A stretch of 60,130 nucleotides of DNA from Paraburkholderia sp. CNPSo 3274 (GTDB lineage Bacteria; Pseudomonadota; Gammaproteobacteria; Burkholderiales; Burkholderiaceae), in the NCBI RefSeq assembly GCF_024206475.1, contig NZ_JAMBPR010000055.1:1-60130 (forward strand), read 5' to 3'. The position numbers and the translations under genes are program-made. Below the pieces are notes generated by a model that saw nothing but the letters and a program-made list of their open reading frames with translations, ran no database searches and was not told the origin of the DNA. Positions within the stretch are counted from its first letter, which is position 1. Each line of letters opens with the position of its first letter. Positions 9,334 through 18,712 of this stretch are shown here, in pieces.

Positions 9334-10197
9334 GTGTACGCAATTACAGGCATTACGGGAAAAGTGGGCGGCGCACTCGCACGTGCGCTGCTTGGCTCGG
9401 GGCAACCGGTGCGGGCAGTCGTGCGCGACGCTGCGCGCGCCGCGTCGTGGCAAGCACAAGGATGCGAGTTGGTGACGGCAAGCATGGAAGACGCCGCGGC
9501 GCTTACCGCTGCATTCAGCGGTGCGCAGGGCGTGTTTATCCTGCTGCCTCCGCAGTTCGATCCCTCGCCTGGCTTTCCGGAATCGCGCGCGGTCATCGAT
9601 GCCGTTTGCACCGCGATTCACAAGGCACAGCCCGGTAAAGTCGTTTGTCTGTCGACCATCGGCGCGCAGGCGCACGAGAGCAATCTGCTCACGCAACTTT
9701 CGTTGATGGAGCAGGCGCTAGCCGCGCTGCCTGTGCCGGTGACTTTCCTGCGGCCCGGCTGGTTCATGGAGAACGCTGCGTGGGATGTCGCGGGCGCGCG
9801 CGATGATGGCGTGATCGAGAGCTACCTGCAACCGCTCGACCAGGCCGTGCCGATGGTCGCAACCGCGGACGTCGGCCGCCTCGCCGCCGAATCGCTCCAA
9901 CAGACGTGGAGCGGCACACGCGTGATCGAGCTGGAGGGACCGCGCCGCGTGAGCGCGAACGACATTGCTTGCGCGTTTGCCCGCGTGCTTGGCAGGCCTG
10001 TGCGTGCGGTGGCGGTGAACCGGCAGGAATGGGAGTCGCGCTTTCTGTCACAAGGCATGAAGCATCCCTTGCCGCGTATGCGCATGCTGGACGGATTCAA
10101 CGAGGGCTGGATCTGTTTCTCGAAGCCCGCCGATGACATCCTTCGCGGGCATGTCGAACTGGACACCGTGCTCGATGCGCTGGTAAGCGGTGCGTAA
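9334..10197 (+). CDS. NmrA-like NAD(P)-binding SDR-family protein
   Basis: About 287 residues of the atypical SDR/NmrA family: an N-terminal dinucleotide-binding motif (TGITGKVGGALA) directly after the start, a Rossmann-fold first half, and the family motif FLRPGWFMEN. Members act as redox sensors, quinone reductases or hydroxylase-like reductases. The GTG at 9334 was chosen because GGAGGG at 9322-9327 is 6 bases upstream and it places the nucleotide-binding loop at the N-terminus. A longer frame from 9286 would add 16 atypical residues. It is divergent from a LysR regulator. Confidence 0.85.
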   Translation: MYAITGITGKVGGALARALLGSGQPVRAVVRDAARAASWQAQGCELVTASMEDAAALTAAFSGAQGVFILLPPQFDPSPGFPESRAVIDAVCTAIHKAQPGKVVCLSTIGAQAHESNLLTQLSLMEQALAALPVPVTFLRPGWFMENAAWDVAGARDDGVIESYLQPLDQAVPMVATADVGRLAAESLQQTWSGTRVIELEGPRRVSANDIACAFARVLGRPVRAVAVNRQEWESRFLSQGMKHPLPRMRMLDGFNEGWICFSKPADDILRGHVELDTVLDALVSGA

Positions 10198-10313
10198 CGA
10201 AAGGCATTGGCGCGAATGACGCCAAAGTTGGCGCGTTCGGCCGTGGTCCGCCGAACGCGCCTCGTCTAGACTGTCGTCGCAAACTGTTCACATCCCTTCC
10301 CGGAGCGCGAATC

Positions 10314-11027
10314 ATGTTCGATGTGCTGGCAACGAAACCTGCGGGCAGCACACCCGCGCTGGACAGCGTGCCATGGCACGCGCTCACCGGCCGCCAGCGC
10401 CATCTTGCCGTTGGAAACGATCGCGCAGTGCGGTATATGCCCACCGTCGCCCCCTTCGCGGCGATGACGGACACCACGCCTGAATCGTTCGACGCCTTGC
10501 GAGGACTGATCGAAGAGCACGCACCCGTTGCCCTGACCACGCTGGATGCCGTGGAGCCTCCCGCCGACTTCGCCCTGATCAGGCATGCCACGCTGCTGCA
10601 AATGGTCTGGCAAGGCGAAGCCCAAGCGCCCACCTCGCTGGAGCATGTCCGGCTAACGGAGCATGACGGGCCGGAGATGCTCGCGCTGGCCGCGGCAACG
10701 CAGCCGGGCCCGTTTGGCCCACGCACCATCGAATTCGGCGGCTACGTCGGCGTGCGCAGGGAGGGCAAGCTCGTCGCCATGGCAGGCGAGCGCATGAAGA
10801 TCGAAGGGCATACCGAAATCAGCGCTGTGTGCGTAGACCCAGCGTTCAGAGGGCAAGGGCTCGCGGCGTCCCTCATGAAGCTCCTGATCGCCGCAATCTG
10901 CGCGCGCGGCGAGACCCCCTTCCTGCACGCGCTCACGTCGAATCACGGCGCCATTTCCATCTATCGCACACTGGGCTTTGTCGAGCGCCGCGAGATGCAT
11001 CTCACGGTGCTTGGCGTCGCGCCATAG
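10314..11027 (+). CDS. GNAT-family N-acetyltransferase
   Basis: A 237-residue protein with a GNAT fold in its C-terminal half. The acetyl-CoA-binding segment is VCVDPAFRGQGLAASLMK at about residues 175-195, followed by SNHGAISIYRTLGF, a typical GNAT C-terminal motif of the FR47/FeeM-like branch. The substrate is not recognisable. It is convergent with the GlxA-type regulator at 11041, with 13 bases between stop codons. Confidence 0.85.
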   Translation: MFDVLATKPAGSTPALDSVPWHALTGRQRHLAVGNDRAVRYMPTVAPFAAMTDTTPESFDALRGLIEEHAPVALTTLDAVEPPADFALIRHATLLQMVWQGEAQAPTSLEHVRLTEHDGPEMLALAAATQPGPFGPRTIEFGGYVGVRREGKLVAMAGERMKIEGHTEISAVCVDPAFRGQGLAASLMKLLIAAICARGETPFLHALTSNHGAISIYRTLGFVERREMHLTVLGVAP

Positions 11028-11040
11028 CAAAGCCGCACGG

Positions 11041-12006
11041 TCACAACAAGTCGGCACGCAGTTCCCGCACCCCTCTTCCCAATCGCTGCCGCAACAGGCT
11101 GCGCAGCGTCGCGCCGTCGCCGTAACCGACTTCGGCGGCAATCCTCTCCAGGTCGAGCTTGCCGCTGCGCAGCAGCGACTGCGCGTGCTCGACCCGCAAA
11201 TCCTGAAAGTACGCCAGCGGCGACTTGCCGAGCACCTCCTGGCAGCGGCGCTGCAATGAGCGCGAGCTCGTTGCCAGCGCCTTCGCGGCGTCCTGCAACG
11301 AGAATCCCGACTTGAGATTTTTTCTCGCCCATTGTTCGAAACGCTGAATGAGCGGATCGGCTTGCGCCAGATGATTCGGGATGATGTACGGCGCCTGCGA
11401 AGAGCGGATGTCGGCCAGCAGGTAGCGCGAAACGAGCGACGCCAGTTCGGGGCTCGCCGAGCGGATCAGCCAGAGCGCGAGATCCAGATGCCCCATGGCC
11501 GCACCGGCCGTGACGCCAATATCCGAAGGCACGAGCATGCGCGATTCGTTCAACTGCACATGTGGATAGCGTTGCCGGAAGAACGGCGCGAGCGCCCAGT
11601 TGGTCGTGGCTTCGCGGTGATCGAGCAGCCCCGCCTCCGCGAGGATGAACGTCCCCACGCACGAAGCGCCGACTCGCACGCCCCCCGTTTGCCATTCGAG
11701 CAATCGCGCCATGGCCTCTTCGACGTCCCGGCGCTCGAAGGACTGCATCAGCTCCTGCGCGGACAACGTCACCAATGCCGGCACGATTACCCAATCGGGC
11801 TTCGAATTCGGCGCGAGCGGCTGCACCGGCACCGCCAGGCCGTGGGCCGAACGCACCCGCTTTCTCACCCCCACGAGCGTGACGTCGAAACGCGGAACGC
11901 CGCCCATGGCCGCGGCTGAAAGCTTGTTTGCGACCGAGAACGCGTCGAGCGTGACTGAGAGCCCGGTATCGAAGACGCCGTCGAGAGCCAGGACAGAAAT
12001 GCGCAT
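11041..12006 (-). CDS. GlxA-family regulator (DJ-1/PfpI + AraC HTH)
   Basis: About 321 residues. The N-terminal DJ-1/PfpI-like amidase-fold domain (about 1-190) has the conserved GASCVGTFILAEAGLLD turn around its nucleophile cysteine. The AraC-type double helix-turn-helix follows at about 215-315 (FSLQDAAKALATSSRSLQRRC and a second HTH near the end). The ATG at 12006 begins the conserved MRISVLALDG; upstream in-frame codons up to 12069 are atypical. It is divergent from a small YciI/isomerase-like gene at 12116, its likely target. The spacer holds the inverted repeat GTTGC-N5-GCAAC (12078-12092), a possible binding site. Confidence 0.88.
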   Translation of the reverse strand: MRISVLALDGVFDTGLSVTLDAFSVANKLSAAAMGGVPRFDVTLVGVRKRVRSAHGLAVPVQPLAPNSKPDWVIVPALVTLSAQELMQSFERRDVEEAMARLLEWQTGGVRVGASCVGTFILAEAGLLDHREATTNWALAPFFRQRYPHVQLNESRMLVPSDIGVTAGAAMGHLDLALWLIRSASPELASLVSRYLLADIRSSQAPYIIPNHLAQADPLIQRFEQWARKNLKSGFSLQDAAKALATSSRSLQRRCQEVLGKSPLAYFQDLRVEHAQSLLRSGKLDLERIAAEVGYGDGATLRSLLRQRLGRGVRELRADLL

Positions 12007-12115
12007 GGCGTAAATGCCTCTAAAGTTGTCGTTTGTGACAGTACAGCCGACGAGACCCCAACGATACACTCAATCGTGTTGCAAGTCGCAACAAACGTTG
12101 ACCAAGGAGGTTGTC

Positions 12116-12409
12116 ATGAAGGTTCTCGCTATTGGATCGATCGTCAAGGAACTCACGCCCGCGCAGCGCGACGAGATCATGCCGCAGGAGGTGCCGGCCA
12201 CGCTCAAGCTCTACCTGGACGGCAAAATCGAGCAGTACTGGTTTCGCCAGGACAAACCGGGAGTGGTGTTTCTCATGAGCTCGGGCTCGGTCGACGATGT
12301 GAAGGCCACGCTGGATACGCTGCCGCTCACCCAGGCCGGCATCCTCGCGTTCGATCTGCTGCCGGTGGGCCCGCTCGCGCCGCTCGGCCTGCTCCTTCAA
12401 GGAAAGTAA
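12116..12409 (+). CDS. small YciI / muconolactone-isomerase-like protein
   Basis: A 97-residue single-domain protein resembling the dimeric alpha/beta-barrel superfamily (YciI, muconolactone isomerase). Conserved-looking features are YLDGKIEQYWFR, VFLMSSGSVDDVKATLDTLPL and FDLLPVGPL near the C-terminus. Related small proteins act as isomerases, monooxygenases or accessory domains in aromatic or carbonyl metabolism. The start is secured by AAGGAGG at 12104-12110, five bases before the ATG. It is divergent from and probably controlled by the GlxA-type regulator. The reaction is unknown. Confidence 0.8.
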   Translation: MKVLAIGSIVKELTPAQRDEIMPQEVPATLKLYLDGKIEQYWFRQDKPGVVFLMSSGSVDDVKATLDTLPLTQAGILAFDLLPVGPLAPLGLLLQGK

Positions 12410-12590
12410 GCGCTACGCAGGAGGCGCCGTCCACGCATGCGCCATGGGTTGTCGGCGACCTCCTGGCAGCCTTCTTCTCCTCGCCAAAGATTTCTCCTAC
12501 AACGTACTGATCCGCCGCTTGTTTTCGATGCTTTCTGGTGGCTGGCGCGGAACCTTGGGGAACCTGCAGAACCTGGCAAAGGGAAGAAGG

Positions 12591-12965
12591 ATGAAAACTA
12601 ACGGTAAAAGCCAAATCGCCCGCGCGCTGGTCTTCATGGCCATCGCGAGTTGCGCGGGCTATGCCCACGCACAAACGGCCGCGAGCACGCCCGGCGAGGC
12701 GTCCGCTCAAGCAGGCGCGCCCGCGCAATCGGGCCGCTCGGACAGCGCGTTGGTGCGTGACGTCCGCCGGGCCTTCACGCGCACAACGGGACTGAATTTC
12801 GCCAACATCCACGTCACAGCGCGTGACGGCGTCGTCTCCTTGACGGGGTCGGTACCGCACAAATCGCAGATCGCGCGGGCCGGCGACGCGGCCGGGTCGG
12901 TGAACGGCGTCACCTCGGTGTCGAACCACTTGACCGTGCGTACTGCCCGCGGCAGCGGACCTTGA
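12591..12965 (+). CDS. exported BON-domain protein
   Basis: A 124-residue protein with a signal peptide (ending near YAHAQ), a short Ala/Gly/Ser-rich linker, and one BON domain at about 50-120: VRRAFTRTTGLNFANIHVTA, then VVSLTGSVPHKSQ and AAGSVNGVTSVSNHLTV. BON domains bind phospholipid or envelope surfaces; OsmY-type family members are periplasmic and stress-induced. The ATG at 12591 is directly preceded by GGAAGAAGG. The gene stands alone ahead of the catabolic island. Confidence 0.85.
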   Translation: MKTNGKSQIARALVFMAIASCAGYAHAQTAASTPGEASAQAGAPAQSGRSDSALVRDVRRAFTRTTGLNFANIHVTARDGVVSLTGSVPHKSQIARAGDAAGSVNGVTSVSNHLTVRTARGSGP

Positions 12966-13109
12966 TTCGCGCACTCACGAGCGGACTTAAAAGCGGACTT
13001 AGAAGCGGACGCTTCAGCGGATTCGATCGGCAGCACAGCAGGATCGTCCTATTCCCGGCGCGCGCGTCCTGTCAAAGTGACTCATCGAACTTCGATCAAG
13101 GAGCCCTCC

Positions 13110-13985
13110 GTGTGCGGCCAGCCTGCGTCCTCGAGCCTCGTCTGCGAGACTTTCACCGAATCCGACATCGAGGGCGCCCACGCGCTTTCCCTGCAATTCC
13201 GCTGGCCGCATCGTAGCGACGACTGGCGTTTCGCCGCCGCGGCCGGGCAAGGCTTCGTGGTTCGCGAAGGCAAGACCGTGGTGGGCACGGCGCTGTGCTG
13301 GCCCTGGGGCAAGCATGGCGCGACGCTCGGGCTCGTGATCGTCTCGGCCGGCCAGCAAGGCCGCGGAATCGGCCGGATGCTGATGGAGCGCCTGCTCGAA
13401 GCGCTCGGAACGCGCATGACCGTGCTGCATGCCACTGAGGCAGGCCAGCCGCTCTACGAAAAGCTCGGCTTCAAGAAGATCGGCCTGCTGCATCAGCACC
13501 AGGGCGACAGCGTTGCGGCGCCCATTGTCGAGCCGCCGCCGGGCGAGCGTTTGCGGCCGCTCGAACCGGGCGATACACCGCGCCTCATCGAACTCGCGTC
13601 GCGCGCGAGCGGGCTCGACCGCAGCGCACTCGTGCCGCCGCTGCTCGATGTGTCCCAGGGCGTCGCGCTGGTGCGCGACGACACGGTGCTCGGCTTCGCG
13701 CTGTTGCGGCCTTTCGGCCGCGGCCATGCGATCGGTCCGGTTTCGGTCGCGGCCGACGATGGATTGCACCTGCAGCGCGCCAAAGCGTTGATCGCCAACC
13801 GCCTGGCCGCCAACGCGGGGGCCTTCACGCGCCTCGATACACCTGACGAGCAGGGCCTCGGCCCCTGGCTCGAATCGGTCGGCCTCGCGCGCGTCGACAC
13901 GGTCGTGAAGATGGCGCGCAACGGCGCGCCCGCGCACGATCCGGGCGTGCTGCAGTTCGCCATCGTCAATCAGGCGCTAGGCTGA
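13110..13985 (+). CDS. tandem GNAT-family acetyltransferase (left copy)
   Basis: About 291 residues with two GNAT-like modules. The first has the acetyl-CoA loop (GQQGRGIGRMLMERLLEAL, about residue 85) and LYEKLGFKKIG. The second, weaker module follows after GERLRPLEPGD. The GTG at 13110 was chosen because AAGGAG (13098-13103) is 6 bases upstream; the frame extends up to 13077. The protein at 32656-33528 is a clear paralogue with the same two-module layout and the shared strings IELA-RASGLDRS and HQHQG. It lies 17 bases before the hydroxyacid dehydrogenase gene, so it probably heads the rightward operon. The substrate is unknown. Confidence 0.85.
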   Translation: MCGQPASSSLVCETFTESDIEGAHALSLQFRWPHRSDDWRFAAAAGQGFVVREGKTVVGTALCWPWGKHGATLGLVIVSAGQQGRGIGRMLMERLLEALGTRMTVLHATEAGQPLYEKLGFKKIGLLHQHQGDSVAAPIVEPPPGERLRPLEPGDTPRLIELASRASGLDRSALVPPLLDVSQGVALVRDDTVLGFALLRPFGRGHAIGPVSVAADDGLHLQRAKALIANRLAANAGAFTRLDTPDEQGLGPWLESVGLARVDTVVKMARNGAPAHDPGVLQFAIVNQALG

Positions 13986-14002
13986 CTGGGGGAACCGCCT
14001 TC

Positions 14003-14929
14003 ATGACGCTCCTCTACAAAGCCGACCCCGAGCGGGGCAAGCAATGGGCGCAGCTTTTCGCGCACAAGGCTCCCGAGATTCCTTTCCGCCTTTGGCCCGA
14101 TACCGGCGACCTCGCCGCCGTGCGTTATCTCGCGGCGTGGCAGCCGCCCGAGGACCCCGCGCGCACGCTGCCCAATCTCGAAGTGATCTTCTCCGTGGGC
14201 GCGGGAATCGACCAGTTCGATCTTTCCGGCGTGCCGGAGCACGTTGCCGTGGTGCGCATGGTCGAGCCGGGCATTGTCGAGGGGATGGTCGAGTACGTGA
14301 CGCAGTCGGTCCTGACCATCCATCGCGATCTGTTCGATTACGCCCTGCAACAGCAGCAGCGCGTGTGGCGCGCCCTGCCCGTGCGCGCCGCCGCGTCGCG
14401 CCGCGTTGGCGTGCTGGGGCTCGGCATGCTGGGCAGCGCGGTGCTCGAACGCTTGCGCCTCTTCGGCTTCGCATGCGCGGGCTGGAGCCGCTCGCCGCGC
14501 GTCTTGCCCGACGTGGAATGCTACGCGGGCGCCGAGGCGCTCGACGCCTTCCTCGCGCGCACCGATATCCTCATCTGCCTGCTGCCGCTCACCGAAGCCA
14601 CGCGCGGCCTGCTCGACGCCACGCTCTTCGCGAAGCTGCCGCGGGGCGCGTCGTTCATTAACGTCGGGCGCGGGCCGCAACTGGACCAGCAAGCGCTGCT
14701 CGACGCGCTCGATAGCGCTCACCTGCGCAATGCGATTCTCGACGTCGCGGACCCCGAGCCGCTGCCGCCAGAGCATCTGTTCTGGACGCATCCGCGCGTG
14801 CGCCTCACGCCGCACATTGCCAGCGCCACGCGGCCCGAAACGGCCGTCGATGTCGTGCTCGAGAACATCCGCCGCCACCGCGACGGCGTGCCGATGCTCG
14901 GCCTCATCGACCGGACGCGCGGCTACTGA
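14003..14929 (+). CDS. ghrA: D-2-hydroxyacid dehydrogenase, glyoxylate/hydroxypyruvate reductase A type
   Basis: A 308-residue member of the D-isomer 2-hydroxyacid dehydrogenase family, GhrA branch, which reduces glyoxylate, hydroxypyruvate or related 2-keto acids with NAD(P)H. The nucleotide-binding loop is GVLGLGMLGSAVLERL at about residue 137. The catalytic Arg lies in INVGRGPQLD, the Glu in DVADPEPLP and the His in TPHIAS. Full length for the family. It lies between the tandem GNAT and the aminotransferase, suggesting it disposes of a keto acid made in the pathway. The symbol reflects family resemblance and is not proof of substrate. Confidence 0.85.
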   Translation: MTLLYKADPERGKQWAQLFAHKAPEIPFRLWPDTGDLAAVRYLAAWQPPEDPARTLPNLEVIFSVGAGIDQFDLSGVPEHVAVVRMVEPGIVEGMVEYVTQSVLTIHRDLFDYALQQQQRVWRALPVRAAASRRVGVLGLGMLGSAVLERLRLFGFACAGWSRSPRVLPDVECYAGAEALDAFLARTDILICLLPLTEATRGLLDATLFAKLPRGASFINVGRGPQLDQQALLDALDSAHLRNAILDVADPEPLPPEHLFWTHPRVRLTPHIASATRPETAVDVVLENIRRHRDGVPMLGLIDRTRGY

Positions 14930-15109
14930 GGCGAGCGACCGCGCCGGGGGCTCAGCAGAATATGCTGCGCCCCCCGATCAAAACGCCACAAACACGCTAT
15001 TTCGCGAATTATTTGGCGAAGCGTGCACCGGTATCGGCCCGGTAGCATGGAACGGTGAATCAACGGCCAAGCGCCGCACTCCTCTGACTTTTCAGCCGGG
15101 AACCGAACC

Positions 15110-16528
15110 ATGCCGAATCGCTCGCTCATCGAAGCCGACCGCAAACATCTGATCCATCCCGTCGTGAATTACCGCGCGCACGAAGCGCGCGGCGTGACCG
15201 TGCTCGAATCCGCCCAGGGCGTGTTCCTGCGCGACGCCGCTGGCCACGAACTGCTCGACGCGTTCTCCGGCCTCTGGTGCGTCAACACGGGCTACGGCCA
15301 TCAAAGCATCGTCGAAGCCGCGGCGCGCCAGATGGCGCGCCTGCCCTACGCGACGGGCTATTTCCACTTCGGCTCGGAGCCTGCCATCGAACTGGCCGCG
15401 CTGCTCGTGGAGCGCGCGCCCGCTTCGCTGCAACACGTGTACTTCACGCTGGGCGGCTCGGATGCGGTGGATTCGGCGCTGCGCTTCATCACGCACTACT
15501 ACAACGCAACGGGCCGCCCCGCGAAGAAGCACGTCGTCGCGCAGGAGCGCGGCTATCACGGCTCGTCGGCAGTCGGCGCGGGGCTGACTGCGCTGCCCGC
15601 GTTCCATCGCAACTTCGACTTGCCGCTCGCCACGCAGCATCACATTCCCTCGCCCTATGCGTATCGCAGCGAGCATGCGGACAACGCGGCGCTCATCGCC
15701 GCTTCGGTCGCCGCGCTCGAAGCGAAGGTCGCAGCGCTCGGCGCCGAAAACGTCGCCGCGTTTTTCTGCGAGCCGATCCAGGGTTCGGGCGGCGTGATCG
15801 TGCCGCCCTTCGGTTGGCTGAAAGCCATGCGTGAAGCGTGCCGCAAGCTCGACATTCTCTTCGTCGCCGACGAGGTGATTACAGGCTTTGGCCGCACGGG
15901 TCCGCTCTTCGCGTGCCAGGCCGAAGACGTCGAGCCGGATCTGATGACCGTGGCCAAGGGCCTCACCGCTGGCTACGCGCCGATGGGCGCCGTGCTGATG
16001 TCGGATGCCATTTATCAAGGCATTGCCGATGGCGACGCCGCCGCCGTGATCGGCCACGGCCACACCTATTCGGCGCACCCGGTGAGCGCGGCGATCGGCC
16101 TCGAAGTCATGCGCCTCTATCACGAAGGCGGCCTGGTCGCGAACGGTGTCGCGCGCGCGCCGCGCTTCGCTCAGGGGCTCGACGCGCTGCTCGCCCACCC
16201 GCTCGTGGGCGACTCGCGTCACCGCGGTCTGCTCGGCGCGCTCGAACTCGTCGCCGACAAGGAGAGCAAGCAGCACTTCGACGCATCGCTCGGCCTGCCC
16301 GATCGCATTGCCGCCGCCGCGTACGGCAACGGCCTCGTATTCCGCGCGTTCGGCGACGGCATTCTCGGCTTCGCGCCCGCGCTTTCGTACACCGAAAGCG
16401 AGTTCGACCTGCTGTTCGAGCGCCTCGAAAAAACGCTCGACGACGTGCTTGCGCAGCCCGAAGTGCGCGCCGCATTGAAGGCCGGGAACGGGACGAAGAA
16501 TGGGGTCAGCGCCCGTGTCGCCGCGTGA
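15110..16528 (+). CDS. class III (omega-amino acid) aminotransferase
   Basis: A 472-residue PLP-dependent class III aminotransferase. Motifs include FSGLWCVNTGYGH near the start, the DEVITGFGRTG signature around residue 255 and the PLP lysine in VAKGLTAGYAPMG. The closest family types use beta-alanine, GABA, polyamines or other omega-amines with pyruvate, giving a semialdehyde and alanine. The ATG at 15110 is preceded by a purine-rich AGCCGGGAACC. It is followed by an Lrp-type regulator and an aldehyde dehydrogenase, consistent with amine to semialdehyde to acid. Confidence 0.88.
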   Translation: MPNRSLIEADRKHLIHPVVNYRAHEARGVTVLESAQGVFLRDAAGHELLDAFSGLWCVNTGYGHQSIVEAAARQMARLPYATGYFHFGSEPAIELAALLVERAPASLQHVYFTLGGSDAVDSALRFITHYYNATGRPAKKHVVAQERGYHGSSAVGAGLTALPAFHRNFDLPLATQHHIPSPYAYRSEHADNAALIAASVAALEAKVAALGAENVAAFFCEPIQGSGGVIVPPFGWLKAMREACRKLDILFVADEVITGFGRTGPLFACQAEDVEPDLMTVAKGLTAGYAPMGAVLMSDAIYQGIADGDAAAVIGHGHTYSAHPVSAAIGLEVMRLYHEGGLVANGVARAPRFAQGLDALLAHPLVGDSRHRGLLGALELVADKESKQHFDASLGLPDRIAAAAYGNGLVFRAFGDGILGFAPALSYTESEFDLLFERLEKTLDDVLAQPEVRAALKAGNGTKNGVSARVAA

Positions 16529-16572
16529 TAACATCACTCGACACTTCGACATGCAGGGCCGCCCCCATCGCG

Positions 16573-17073
16573 ATGAGCAACGACTGCAAGCTGGACCGAA
16601 TCGATCTGCGCATCCTCTCGCAACTGCAGAAGCGGGGGCGCATCACGAATGTCGAACTGGCCGACGCAGTCGGGCTGTCGCCAAGCCCCTGCCTGATCCG
16701 CGTAAAACGTCTGGAGAAGGCGGGGTTCATCGCTGGCTACGGCGCGCAGATCCAGCTGGAAAAGCTGGGCGACGTGCAGATGGTGTTCACCGAAGTCACG
16801 CTCGCCGACCATCGCCGCGAGGACTTCATCAAGTTCGAGAAGGCAATACGCGAGGTGGACGAGGTGGTCGAGTGCCATCTCGCGAGCGGCGGCTACGACT
16901 ATCTGCTAAAGTTTGTCGCGCGCAGCGTGAGCCATTATCAGAGCATTGTCGAGGGGCTGCTGGAGCGCGATATCGGCATCGAGAAGTACTTCAGCTACGT
17001 GATCATCAAGACGGCGTTCATCAAGACGCACTACCCGCTCGAAACGCTGTTCTCGCAGAACCTGCATTCCTGA
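16573..17073 (+). CDS. Lrp/AsnC-family transcriptional regulator
   Basis: A 166-residue Lrp/AsnC regulator. The N-terminal helix-turn-helix is LDRIDLRILSQLQKRGRITN plus LADAVGLSPSPCLIRVKRLE; the C-terminal RAM ligand-binding domain runs about 65-150. The ATG at 16573 gives the standard family length; the frame is open upstream only because it runs across the aminotransferase gene. It lies 44 bases after the aminotransferase and 166 before the semialdehyde dehydrogenase, so it probably senses an amino acid or amine of this pathway. Confidence 0.92.
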   Translation: MSNDCKLDRIDLRILSQLQKRGRITNVELADAVGLSPSPCLIRVKRLEKAGFIAGYGAQIQLEKLGDVQMVFTEVTLADHRREDFIKFEKAIREVDEVVECHLASGGYDYLLKFVARSVSHYQSIVEGLLERDIGIEKYFSYVIIKTAFIKTHYPLETLFSQNLHS

Positions 17074-17239
17074 GCATGGGCGACGAACGTGAGGCACGCG
17101 CCTCGCGCTCCTGCGTCCCGCTTCCATTTTCTCGCGCGCGCTTCGCGCCGAAACCTCACGGCTTCGGCGCGCTCGTCGTGCGCGCTCACTTCCCGGCATC
17201 GATCCATCTTCTTCCGCAGGTGCGGAAAGGAATCGGCAT

Positions 17240-18712
17240 ATGACTACGCGTTATCCCTTGAGCGCGCTGATTCGCAGCGACAACTTCATCGACGGGCAAT
17301 GGGTACCCGCGGCCTCCGGTACGCGCTTCGCCGTGACCGATCCCGCGACCGGCAAAACGATCGCCGAGGTCGCCGATAGCGATGCGAACGACGCACGCGC
17401 CGCCACCGACGCCGCCGCCCGCGCCTTCCCCGCCTGGCGCGACACGCTGCCCACGGAACGCGCCGCCGTGCTGCGCCGCTGGCATGCGCTGATCGTCGCG
17501 AACGCCGACGAACTGGGTCAACTGATCTCGCTCGAACAAGGCAAGCCCCTGCACGAGGGACGCGGCGAAGCGATGTATGGCGCGTCCTACGTCGCCTGGT
17601 TCGCCGAGGAGGCCACACGCATCTACGGCGATCTCATCCCGCAGCAGCAGCGCGGCAAGCGCATGAGCGCGGTGAAGGAGCCCGTTGGCGTAGTCGCGGC
17701 GATCACGCCCTGGAACTTCCCGCTCGCGATGATCGCGCGCAAGATCGCCCCCGCCCTCGCCGCGGGCTGCACGGTGGTCGGCAAGCCCGCCGAGGACACG
17801 CCGCTCACCGCGCTCGCACTCGTCATGCTCGCGCACGAGGCAGGTGTGCCGCCCGGCGTGCTGAACCTCATCTGCGCGTCGCGCGAGCGCGGCGTGAGCG
17901 CCGTCGCCGACTGGCTCGCGGACGGCCGGGTGCGCAAGATCACCTTCACCGGCTCGACGCCCGTGGGCAAGCACCTCGCGAAGGAATCGGCGGGCACGTT
18001 GAAGAAGCTCTCGCTCGAACTGGGCGGCAACGCGCCGTTCATCGTGTTCGACGACGCGGATCTCGACGCCGCGGTCGTTGGCCTCATGGCCGCGAAGTTC
18101 CGCAACGGCGGCCAGACCTGCGTGTGCCCCAATCGCGTGTACGTGCAATCGGGCGTGTTCGAGCGCTTCGCCGACAAACTCGCCACGCGCGTGGCCGCTT
18201 TGAAAGTCGCGCCCGCTACCGACCCCGCCGCGCAGATCGGCCCGATGATCAACGCGCGTGCGGTCGAGAAGATCACCCGCCACGTGGACGACGCCGTGAG
18301 CCGCGGCGCACGCGTGCTCACGGGCGGCAAGCGCCTGAGCGAGCTGGGCGCGAACTGGTACGCGCCCACCGTGCTCGCGGACGCCTCGCCCGACATGCAG
18401 CTAAGCTGCGAAGAAACCTTCGGCCCCGTTGTGCCGTTGTTCCGCTTCGACGACGAAGCCGAGGCAATCCGCGCCGCCAACGACACGCCGTATGGTCTCG
18501 CCGCCTACTTTTACAGCCAGGACGTGCGCCGCATCGATCGCGTCGCGCGGCAGCTCGAAGCGGGTATCGTCGGCATCAACGAAGGCGCGCTCGCTAGCGA
18601 AGCGGCGCCGTTCGGCGGCGTGAAAGAATCGGGCTATGGCCGGGAAGGCTCGAAGTACGGGCTCGACGATTACCTTTCCATCAAATATCTCTGCCAGGGA
18701 GGGCTTGCATGA
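17240..18712 (+). CDS. gabD: NAD(P)-dependent succinate-semialdehyde dehydrogenase-like ALDH
   Basis: A 490-residue aldehyde dehydrogenase of the GabD branch. It has PWNFPLAMIARKIAPALAAG, the catalytic Glu in LELGGNAPFIVFDDAD and the catalytic Cys in the GabD-like motif GGQTCVCPNRVYVQ. The C-terminus has PFGGVKESGYGREGSKYG, matching succinate-semialdehyde dehydrogenases. It should oxidise a semialdehyde from the upstream transaminase to the acid. Its stop overlaps the start of the next gene by four bases (ATGA), indicating translational coupling. The substrate could be a close homologue of succinic semialdehyde. Confidence 0.9.
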   Translation: MTTRYPLSALIRSDNFIDGQWVPAASGTRFAVTDPATGKTIAEVADSDANDARAATDAAARAFPAWRDTLPTERAAVLRRWHALIVANADELGQLISLEQGKPLHEGRGEAMYGASYVAWFAEEATRIYGDLIPQQQRGKRMSAVKEPVGVVAAITPWNFPLAMIARKIAPALAAGCTVVGKPAEDTPLTALALVMLAHEAGVPPGVLNLICASRERGVSAVADWLADGRVRKITFTGSTPVGKHLAKESAGTLKKLSLELGGNAPFIVFDDADLDAAVVGLMAAKFRNGGQTCVCPNRVYVQSGVFERFADKLATRVAALKVAPATDPAAQIGPMINARAVEKITRHVDDAVSRGARVLTGGKRLSELGANWYAPTVLADASPDMQLSCEETFGPVVPLFRFDDEAEAIRAANDTPYGLAAYFYSQDVRRIDRVARQLEAGIVGINEGALASEAAPFGGVKESGYGREGSKYGLDDYLSIKYLCQGGLA

